Assembly (NCBI GenBank): GCA_007922195.1
Contig: ML682038.1
Coordinates: forward strand, 7,125,950 to 7,189,949
Direction: 5' to 3'
Length of the DNA: 64,000 bases
Source of the DNA: Podocnemis expansa
Taxonomy: Eukaryota; Chordata; Testudines; Podocnemididae
Shown: in pieces, positions 56,090 to 64,000 of the stretch
Layout of the letters: every line of letters begins with the position of its first letter
Position numbering within the stretch: position 1 is the stretch's first letter
The notes under the pieces: generated by a model
What the model saw: the letters and a program-made list of their open reading frames with translations, nothing else
Databases searched by the model: none
What the model was told of the DNA's origin: nothing
Translations under genes and position numbers: made by a program

Positions 56090-58060
56090 TCAAAGGCCAT
56101 CAGCATTGCAATGCAAAGAGGATTGCCTATACTTGATTTCATATGTGTATCCAGAAAGTATCAATGCCCATCGTTGCATCCGACTAGCAGCCAAATGTAG
56201 GATGCCTGTGTGTGGCCCCAAAATTGATGTCAGGGGTCCATGGTCAGTGAGAAGCGTGAACTTCTTTCCCCACAGGTACTGGTGAAATTTCCGAACGCCA
56301 AAAACAATGCCCAGTGCTTCGCGTTCAATTTGGGCATAGTTAGTTTCTGCCTTGGTCAAGGAGCGTGAAGCAAAAGCAATCAGCCTCTCTTCACCAGAAG
56401 GCATATTATGTGACAATACAGCCCCAACTCCATAAGGGGAGGTATCACAAGCCAACTGTAGGGGCAAAGATGGGTCAAAATGTGTCAGAACCTCAGAGTT
56501 TACCAGTGAGCGTTTAGCTTCATTAAATGCAACATCACAGGCTTCAGTCCAGTTCCAGGCCTTTTTCGGCCGCAGAAGCTCATGTAGGGGTTTCAGGAGC
56601 ATCGCTAATTGTGGAATAAACTTGCCATAATAGTTTAATAAGCCTAAAAAAGAGCGAAGTTGGCTTACATTCTGAGGTAGTGGAGCATCCACAATAGCCT
56701 TAACCTTGGCTGGAGACTTACGGAGACCATCAGCATCAATTATATGTCCTAAATATTCAACTGAGGGCTGGAAAAACTTACATTTGTCTCTGTGAACATG
56801 TAAACCATACTCTTCCAGTCTTTGCAGAGTAGCTTCCAAGTTCGTAAGGTGTTCCTCCTCATTTTTGCCCGTGACCAGGATGCCATCCAGATAGCACTGT
56901 ACTCCTGATAAACCACTCAAAATCTGATCCATTGCCCTTTGGAACAAAGCTGGGGCTGAAGTAATGCCAAAAGGTAAACGACAGTATCTGTACAACCCCT
57001 TATGTGTTACGATTGTCAACAATTCTTGAGATTCTTTTTCAACATGCATCTGTAAGTACGCTTGACTCAAATCAATCTTGCTAAATTTTTGTCCTCCAGC
57101 CAAACCTGCAAAGATGTCCTCAATGCGGGGAAGAGGATATTGTTCTGCACATAACACTGGGTTGACAGTGACCCTGAAATCTCCACAAATCCGAATGGAG
57201 CCATCCTTCTTCACTATTGGGACAACGGGTGTCGCCCACTGGCTGTGAGTAACTGGCACCAAGACTCCCTCCTTGACTGACCATTCCAAGTTTTCTTCCA
57301 CCTTGGGTCTGATGGCAAATGGCACCATCCTGGCCTTCAAACATTTTGGTTGGCAATTAGGCCTTATATTTAATTTCACAGTGATTCCCTTCATATTGCC
57401 TAAGTCTTCACCGAAAACAGCAGCATGTTTCGTTAGTACCGCTGCTAGATTAATTTCTTCTTTAGTCAATTGATGCACTTGTGACCAATCGAGTTGGATT
57501 TTCCTGATCCAAGATCTTCCCATTAGGGCTGGGTAATTCCCCTTTACCACAAACAGTGGTAGCTTTGTGGTCTGTCCATTGAGTTCTACTTTCACATCAA
57601 TAGTACCCAACAGGGGAACAGTCTCTCCAGTATACGTCTTCAAAATGACTACTGTCGGCTTAAGTGGCAGATGTCTAAAGTCCTTCTCATACACAAGGTT
57701 AGAAACTAATGAAACTGCTGCACCAGTGTCCAGTTCCATGCGTATAGGTTTGCCTTCCAACACAGGTGTTACCCAGAATTTACGTGGGTCAGCTGTTATA
57801 GACAAAACATGGAGGGAATCTTCATCTTCCAGTTGGGTGTCACTATGATCACCTGTATTCTGCTTTACTGCATGCAGAATTTCCCTCTTAGTCTGCCAAA
57901 CCAATGGCCCATTTTTCTCAGGTCTGCCTCTTCTGTTTGGCTCACCCTTCCTTTGTTTGCAGGGACGTTCAATGTGTCCTCTCTTACCACATTGTTGACA
58001 CAGTAGTTCCTTAAACTGGCACTCAGATGCGAGGTGGTCCTGCTTCCCACACGGTAACAT
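56090..58060 (-). pseudogene. Gypsy pol: knuckle, protease, RT, RNase H
   Basis: The long 656-codon frame begins inside the nucleocapsid knuckles (second one CQQCGKRGHIERPC). It continues with the aspartic protease (DTGA, residues 111-114). RT follows with FSKIDLSQAYLQMHV (Asp 330), LPFGITSAPALFQ, and active-site box CYLDGILV at 390-393. The second Asp of the usual YLDD is Gly, so polymerisation should fail. RNase H has LACDTSPYGVGAVL, REALGIVFGVRKFHQYLWG and LLTDHGPL. The frame ends at a stop shortly after NADGL, where LSRLP is usual. Gag lies upstream in another frame. Confidence 0.92.
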
Positions 58061-58640
58061 TCTTGTCTCCCCGGTGCCCTGGGGGCAGGTTGTAGGGATG
58101 CTTTATGGACACTGACCCCGATCTGTTGCATGTCTTGGGTGACGTGTTCCATGGAGACTGCAATTTCCACAGCATTTTCTGCAAGGTGAGTTGACCTTCA
58201 GTCAATAGGCGTTTTTGTGTTGATTCACTGTGCAGGCCACACACCAGCCTGTCACGCAGCATTTCCTCTAACATGTTCTTGAAGTCACAGTGTGCTGCCA
58301 GCTTCCGCAGAGCTGCTACAAATTGTACAACTGATTCTCCTTCCTCTTGGTTCCTTTGGTAGAACCTATACCTCTTTGCAGTTACTAGTGGCTTTGGGGA
58401 AAAATGTGCTCCCAGAACTTCCACTAGGTCCCCGTAAGGTTTCTGCTCTGGCTTCTCCGGATAAAGCAAATCACATAGCAAATTATAAGTCTTAACTCCA
58501 ATGACTGTTAGAAAAACTGGTACCTTCTTCTCATCAGTTATGTTGTTTGCTATTACAAAATTTTGAAATCGGGCTGTATATGTCTGCCAGGAATCTGCTG
58601 AATGATCATATGCTTCAAAGGTTGTAGTAAGTAAAGCCAT
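58023..58640 (-). pseudogene. Gypsy gag
   Basis: The 205-codon frame starts MALLTTTFEAYDHSADSWQT, a typical Gypsy gag start. It continues with capsid-like helices (FSPKPLVTAKRYRFYQRNQE and VVQFVAALRKLAAHCDF), matching the retrotransposon gag capsid domain. It runs out of frame near 58170-58040, where the knuckle-containing sequence continues in the pol register. This may be a decay frameshift or the normal gag-pol shift. The ATG is 288 bp inside the 5' LTR. Confidence 0.87.
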
Positions 58641-58928
58641 GATGCCCTCTTGTGGTTATTGTTTGTCTCTTCTCTTAACAGCAGGCAGATCAGCTTTCAG
58701 AATAGCCAGCCAGCCTTATCTCTTCCTTGTGCTTAACAACAGGCAGATCAGCTTTCAGAATAGCCAGCTAGCCCTTAGGCAAACAGATCAGCTTTCACAG
58801 CTACAACCCAACCCCCATGCAAGCAGTAAAATAAAGTTTTGTTTCTTACATTGTATTCTGGTTTTCCAGAGTTGCCAGGATTGTTGAGGATAGCCACTCC
58901 ATCACATATCCCATCCTCTGTCGCCAGA
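58641..58928 (-). promoter_or_regulatory. Gypsy leader with primer-binding site and a 58-bp duplication
   Basis: Next to the 5' LTR the minus strand reads TC then TGGCGACAGAGGATGGGA (about 58909-58926), a TGG-start candidate primer-binding site. Within the leader, AGGCAGATCAGCTTTCAGAA occurs at 58683 and again at 58741, a 58-bp tandem duplication. A third partial unit lies near 58779. Confidence 0.75.
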
Positions 58929-59114
58929 TGTAGAGTTTTAAGGGAGATTATAATCCAATAAAGAGGACAGCATATTCAGAGCTGTAATAGAAGTCTTTAT
59001 TGAAAGAGAACTGAGAGAGAGAGAGGAGACAGATAGGTTTTCCTAGCACCTAAACGACTCTCCCATTTATCACTATGACAACCCCAATGACCCTAGGTAT
59101 TCCAAAACACCACA
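58929..59114 (-). repeat. Gypsy 5' LTR
   Basis: It is 186 bp and about 96% identical to 54281-54466, with the same TG...CA ends. ACCCT follows at 59115-59119 as the target duplication. Confidence 0.94.
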
Positions 59115-59264
59115 ACCCTGAATTTCAGAAGAAAACTAGCCTTTGCTATAAATGTCCATAGTCTTCATAAAATACATTAAACCTAATCATGAAATGTACT
59201 TCTGTAGTCATAAAGGTCTGATCTACACTAGGCACCAGAAGGCACCTTACATCTACCTAATAAC

Positions 59265-59417
59265 CAGAGCCATAACTAAAGAATCCAGTGCCCCTCTACA
59301 ATAGCTGGCACCTGGAGCAATTGGCAAGGAACGTGCCCTTTAATGGAGCGGCTCAATGGAGCCGCTCTAGCACAGCTGGAGCAAAGCCCCATTTGCCCCT
59401 CTGTAGTTACGGCTCTG
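59265..59417. mobile_element. hAT MITE, CAGAGCCATAACTA family
   Basis: It starts CAGAGCCATAACTAAAG and ends TGTAGTTACGGCTCTG. A perfect 8-bp TSD, CTAATAAC, lies at 59257-59264 and 59418-59425. It is 153 bp and sits just inside the left end of the Harbinger element. Confidence 0.9.
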
Positions 59418-59659
59418 CTAATAACGTATGCATTTATATTACCAGATCCCTTCTGCTGACTTGATTTGCCTATTGCATCAATGAATTGCTCCACTCCCAT
59501 GAAAAGTATGGTGCTTAATTCAATGTTGATGGGTCAACAAAGAAGCAGTATAGACGCAGTGTTGCTTAAGTTGATTGAACTGGCCTCCAGGAAGTGTCCC
59601 ACAATGGTCTACCAGTAGGCGACCTTTGCTGGCCCCTGTGCTAGATCCTCAGCAGCTGC

Positions 59660-60540
59660 TGTGTGTGGGGCCAGCATGGAAATGGAGCCATTGTGCATGA
59701 GCAGTTCTTGCAGCCTGAGGTCCTGCTGCGGGTTGGGACCAGCAGGGAAAGGAGCTGCTGCCTGCGCACAGCTCTTGTGGCTCCAGGCCCCACTGGGGAA
59801 GAGGTGCTAGCAGGGGAGAGCAGCCAGTGTGCTCACTGCCATGCTGAGCAGCACCACAGGGTCAGGTGTCCTGCATGCTGCTCAGAATGGGCACGTGTGC
59901 CATCTCTGGTTGCCAACTCCTGCTCTACTGTGACCACTCTGGTTGGTGATCATTTTCTACTCCTCGGCATGGCACCCAAGTACACAGGAAACAGCCCTTC
60001 CCCTGTTAAATCTCCAGGAACTTTTGAATTCCCATTTCCTGTTTGATCAGCATGAAGACCCGACCAATACCGCTGATGACAACTCTGAACCAGCCAGTGC
60101 AACAATGACATCTGTGAAAACCTCATGTGGAGTATGGGGAAAAGGGCTACACCTGACACTGCTGCATTAAAATCAAAGAACTTTGACAGGTGGACCAGAA
60201 GACAAGGGAGGCAAACAGTCACTGTGGTTCTGCATCACAGACATACTGCTTCTGTACAAAGCTGCATATGATTCTTAGCAGCAACCCCACCACTACTCAC
60301 AAAAGCAGTGTGGATTCCTCACACAGTCAGAGTCTCAAGCCACCTCAGGCAACAGTGAGGATGTGGTTTAGGATGAGGAAGAGGAGGAGCAGAATGGGAG
60401 ACCGGGGAATGGGGATCCATTCTCCTTGAGATTCAGGAGCTGTTTTTAACTTCAGAGTAGTCCAGGCAATTGCTGGACAGCAATGTAGCAGGGCATAATG
60501 CTGGGGAAGACACCTCTGGTGAATATGCTACTCTAATCAA
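59660..60540 (+). pseudogene. Possible Harbinger accessory (Myb-like) frame
   Basis: Scattered phrases near the end, such as EIQELFLTSE and GEDTSGEYA, resemble the C-terminal linker of sauropsid Harbinger accessory proteins. No intact SANT/Myb domain can be read, and the frame is broken many times. The assignment is tentative. Confidence 0.35.
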
Positions 60541-60819
60541 ACTGTAGGGGTTACACACTCTTATATTTTAATATGAAGAAAAAGTGATGTGCAGTGGGTA
60601 TCTAATTCCCTGTGGTTTAGCAGATACACAGCATGCCCCACAGGAAAAGACTACTTACGTGCACACAGGTGGCCTGGGAATTGTCCATGAAGATCTCCGG
60701 GAAACTTTCATGGAAGTATTCTGCAATCCGCTGCAGACAGTTTCGGGGGGGGGGGGGGGCTCTCTTATTTTTTTAACTGTGATATGACACTTTTTCATAT
60801 CACTCTACCAATCCTTTAA

Positions 60820-61113
60820 GGCTGTGTTCACACAGCACTCTTTTTTCTAAACAACAGAGGTTGTTTTGAAATAAGAAATACCCTGTTCACACGACGCACA
60901 GTTGTTTCGAAACAAGTTAAACCCCATGCGGGGAAGAAACAACGTTGTTTTAAATAACTGTTGCCTGAACCTGCTATTTTGCTTTGAGCTTTTTTCCTTA
61001 ATTTGAATTAACAAACTGTTAATTCGAATTAAGTTATTTTGAAATAAGGTGTTATTTCGATACGGTTGTTTTGAAACAACCGTATCGAAATAACCCCGTG
61101 TATGAACACAGCC
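60820..61113. mobile_element. Harbinger-like MITE with TAA duplication
   Basis: It starts GGCTGTGTTCACACAGC and ends GTGTATGAACACAGCC. A TAA target duplication lies at 60817-60819 and 61114-61116, as expected for PIF/Harbinger (TWA). The interior has inverted TTGTTTCGAAACAA and TTAATTCGAATTAA units. It splits the transposase gene. Confidence 0.85.
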
Positions 61114-61822
61114 TAAATGTCCAAATACACATTCCACCACAATGCTGCATTTGCCCAGCCTATTATGAAGTGCTCCTTACTGCTGTTCGGGTGGCTAGTG
61201 TATGGCTTCAGAAGCCATGGGAGTAACAGCTGGGCTGGTCTCTCAGGATTACTCTTGGTATCTCAACATCATCAGTGGTTATTTTGTGATCCGCAAAGAA
61301 AATCCCTGCTTGCAGCTTTCTGAACAGACTTGCAGTCTTAAAGATGAATATATAATGCACCTCTTCTGACTATCCCATGCTGATGTCAGGGAAATGCCCT
61401 GTGACCTACCAGTGCTTGCAAAACCATTGAAAACTACTCCTTTCTGCTTAATGTATGCTGTCAAGATGGTCTGGTGCTACAATAGGAATAGGGATGTCCT
61501 CAAATTGCCCCACCACACTTAGGGAACCCCATTCACTAGGACAGTTCTGCACACTGCACGGAGTAACCACCCTTCTTAACAAATATTAATTAATAGCTCT
61601 GCATACTTGGATCACAGCAGCTCTTACAGTGGATTTACCAAGTGCAAACTGATTCCCCACTAACTGGTAGCGATCTGGTGTTGCAATCTTCCACAGAGAG
61701 ATCACCACTTGCTTCTTCAGTGGCAGAGTAGATCTCATTTTAGTGTAGTGATTCCAGGCTAGGGAAAGCTCTGCACACAATTCTGAAAAGTGGCCATCCA
61801 CATTCAAAAGTTCTGCAGCCAC
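61114..61822 (-). pseudogene. Harbinger (HARBI1-like) transposase
   Basis: The frame 61822-61586 reads LPLKKQVVISLWKIATPD and then RYQLVGNQFALGKSTVRAAV, the helix-turn-helix-like N-terminal region of Harbinger transposases. After frameshifts, a frame ending at the MITE holds MVECVFGHLG, the block with the last catalytic acidic residue of the DDE domain. The middle with the first Asp boxes is eroded. It would excise and insert the parent element and its MITEs. Confidence 0.8.
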
Positions 61823-62480
61823 TGCTCATCATCCCACAATTGTATAATGATGTGATCCCACCAGTCACTGCTTGTTTCCTGGTATCAAAAATTGTACTCC
61901 ACCATATTCAGCTGCTGTGTGACTGCAAGCAAAAGCCAGGAAGTGTTTCATTCCACAACTTGCAGCAGGGCTGCTAGAAAAACATGGGAATGTTCCATGC
62001 AGCAGTTCCTGTCTTAGGTCAGGAAGTACTGCAGAATGAGGAGTAAGGTGTTTGTATTGCTCACAACAAGAGGACACAGCTGAGTGGGGTCCATTCTTCT
62101 TGGGCTATGGTGTGCACTCAGCTAAGCCAGCCTTTGAAAAAAGATGCAAAAAGTAGGGATTGTTTTCCATTGAAATCAGAGTAAGGAGGAAGGGAGGGAG
62201 GGAGGGAAGAAGGAAACTGTATCATGGGATGTCAAAGCCATGTTCTCATTCCCTGCGATTATGTTTTGGTCCCATGAGGCACTGCAAGATCTATCCAACC
62301 CCCTGTTGCTTATTATACTGGGGAATAGATACCTATGGTCCACTGCTCTCTGCATCGATGCAAACGCTACTAGTGAAGATGCACTTCACCAACACAGTGA
62401 GTGTGGTGTGGACATACCCAACCAACTTACTGCAGTGGCAGGGTATCTACTTAACTTTGTAGTGCAGACATACCTCTATT

Positions 62481-63475
62481 TAAAATGCACCCTTCCTATA
62501 ATAGCCCCAGCTTCACCTGGTTTGGATTTCACAAAACATTCATCACACCTTTCAACTTCCATCTCATGTGTGTTAAAATTCATTAGTGGTATCAAAAAGA
62601 GGCAAGATAATGTTTAAATTTAATTTGTTCTTTTCAATATTAGAAGGGGAGGATATATCGCATTGCATAGAAGTGTATGAAATTTTATAAGACAAATTCC
62701 ACTATGATCCCTTCGGAGAAGATAAGCTCTACTATTGAAAATACAGATATGGAACATTTATTTAATGCATGTTATTTAAATCACACTCACTGCTGCAAAA
62801 AAGACTATAGATATACCCAGGACAACACGTTCTTTCTCATTAAGTAGATTTCTTTGTGATTGCTACCATATAAGATCCAGGCTCTTTCTTAAAAGATAGT
62901 AAAGTCCTTCTCCAAAAAGGGATTTCATTTCTCTTAAAAGAGAAATTCAGCAGCCACTTACATGGCCGTTGGTTCTTATGACTGTAAGGCAGGCTTAGAA
63001 GCTGTGCCCAACAGCTTCTGAAGGGGGGCCACTAATCTGCATGAGTCCTGTATTAGCATGAACACAAAAGAGCACAATTAGGTATTAGCATACTGGGTGC
63101 AGGGCATAGCAGGTAATGGTAATTGGGGTTAATCTGCTCACAAATCTGCCAATATCTGTAATTCTACTGAAGAGAAATATGAAATACTGTCTGTTGTGAT
63201 ATGCTATTCTCTGCTTGTTCCAAATCTGTCTGGGTTAGTTAAAGAGTAAAAGCAACCCTTAGTTAAAAAAAAGGCTTGTAAGAAAGGCCACTGGCTATCT
63301 CAGCCTGAAAAAGAGTAAGAGGGGTAGGGTTTTGCATTAGCTCTTTTTGGAGCAAAATGCTGGAGGCATTCCTGTCTCACCCCAGCCCCCACCCCCATCA
63401 AATGATAGATCTGGCTGGGCTTCTTTGAGGCCCCATTTTGTTATGTTAAGGACAGTAGGTGTTTGCAGCTACTTA
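62481..63475. other. Non-coding DNA
   Basis: I see no gene or clear transposon end. The stretch has short A-rich runs only. Confidence 0.5.
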
Positions 63476-63559
63476 ATGTTTAAGACCTGATACTAGAGAG
63501 AAGCAAACTCTCTGAACTAGAGAGAGGGAACCCCGCTGAGCTGAAATTACTGAAGAGGA

Positions 63560-63770
63560 GCAGCAGATGGAGTGACCAGTGGGCGGAGCCAGTGGATGGT
63601 GAGAGTGGCCAGCGGTGAGCTGAGCAGCACAAGAAACTGGTGGGCAGAGCCGGTGGACAGCGGGCAGAGCCAGCGGACAGTGAGAGCAGCCAGCGGTGAG
63701 CTGGGCGGCGTGAAAGACCAGTGGGTGGAGCCGGCAGACAGTGGGTGGAGCCAAGGGATGCTGCTATTGG
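63560..63770 (+). repeat. GC-rich minisatellite, about 81-bp unit
   Basis: GCCAGCGGTGAGCTG occurs at 63608 and 63689, an 81-bp step, with shorter GTGGGYGGAGCC units between. The three overlapping minus-strand frames of 90-105 codons here are repeats of the same low-complexity sequence and are not genes. Confidence 0.75.
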
Positions 63771-63790
63771 ATGGAGTGAGTGGGCAGTAG

Positions 63791-64000
63791 GTGGCATCAG
63801 CAGACAGCTGGCGTGAAAGACATTCCCTATGAACCCTAGGATTGGCTGGGAGCCTAGCTAGCACTGATTCTCCAGATCAGTGCTGGCTTTGCCTTAGGTC
63901 TTGTATGTTCTGTTATGTGCATGGGTTGTTGGGAACTTTGCTCTGTACTGATTAGCTAGACCAGTGCTGATTTCTGTTATGTGCCCTTGTACACTCTGTT
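63791..64000. other. Non-coding end of window
   Basis: GATCAGTGCTG and GACCAGTGCTG repeat about 100 bp apart. I see nothing else. Confidence 0.4.

Larger units (their letters stand above)
54281..59114 (-). mobile_element. Full-length Ty3/Gypsy retrotransposon
   Basis: Two 186-bp LTRs with TG...CA ends flank gag, protease, RT, RNase H and integrase on the minus strand. A perfect 5-bp target duplication, ACCCT, lies at 54276-54280 and 59115-59119. The gene order PR-RT-RH-IN is that of Ty3/Gypsy. There is no envelope-like frame. The LTRs differ at about 7 of 186 positions, so the insertion is not very recent. It carries stops plus substitutions at two catalytic Asp positions. Confidence 0.95.
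59212..62480. mobile_element. Degraded Harbinger DNA transposon
   Basis: The left end GGTCTGATCTACACTAGG and the right end TAGTGCAGACATACCTC form imperfect TIRs of the type seen on local MITEs. Inside are a decayed Myb/SANT-like accessory frame on the plus strand and a transposase on the minus strand, in convergent arrangement. A MITE (60820-61113) and a hAT MITE (59265-59417) have inserted into it. A clear TSD is not seen. It is a candidate source for the non-autonomous MITEs with similar ends. Confidence 0.65.

Noticed and set aside
61586..61822. Domesticated HARBI1 host gene
   Set aside because: The frame is short and flanked by frameshifts, and a MITE splits the downstream part. It is a transposon relic.
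63473..63864. Three repetitive minus-strand ORFs of 93-105 codons
   Set aside because: They are three registers of the same tandem repeat.

Overview
The window is vertebrate nuclear DNA, most likely from a turtle and at least from a sauropsid. Its repeat mix points that way: CR1 LINEs ending in the (ATTCTATG)n tail, Penelope-like elements (PLEs) with a GIY-YIG endonuclease, DIRS tyrosine-recombinase retrotransposons, a Ty3/Gypsy element, many hAT-type MITEs with 8-bp target duplications (TSDs), and Harbinger-like MITEs whose ends resemble GGCTATGTCYACAC. There is no bacterial gene organisation, rRNA, tRNA or CRISPR. The species is inferred, not proven.

Host gene: three minus-strand exons with matching splice sites and phases (37621-37738, 36300-36431, 28825-28991) encode the last leucine-rich repeat, its cap and part of the C-terminal region of PPP1R42 (LRRC67). 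I did not find the other exons. The two introns between these exons (about 1.2 and 7.3 kb) are filled with CR1, hAT and Harbinger-like insertions.

Layout: 1-2.6 kb has one hAT MITE in otherwise unremarkable DNA. 2.6-9.3 kb is a decayed minus-strand DIRS element with two later hAT insertions. 9.4-18.3 kb is a nest of hAT MITEs and PLE copies. 19.1-22.7 kb is an old CR1 split by a Harbinger-like MITE that holds an assembly gap. 22.7-23.3 kb is a Gypsy integrase relic. 24.3-27.4 kb is nested MITEs and a PLE inverted pair. 28.8-37.7 kb is the PPP1R42 part, including a young 5'-truncated CR1 inside an older one. 38.3-45 kb holds MITEs. 45.35-51.96 kb is a second DIRS inserted into a PLE. 52.1-53.5 kb is a long hAT-type element. 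54.28-59.11 kb is a complete Gypsy provirus-like element with two LTRs and a 5-bp TSD. 59.2-62.5 kb is a degraded Harbinger element. The end has a short GC-rich minisatellite.

All transposon genes look dead, through stops, frameshifts or lost catalytic residues. The main value of the window is structural. It shows the complete DIRS architecture twice (inverted terminal repeats plus an internal complementary region), a DIRS insertion resolved to a shared AAT triplet, PLE insertions with long TSDs, and a detailed order of nesting. I see no convincing new molecular system.
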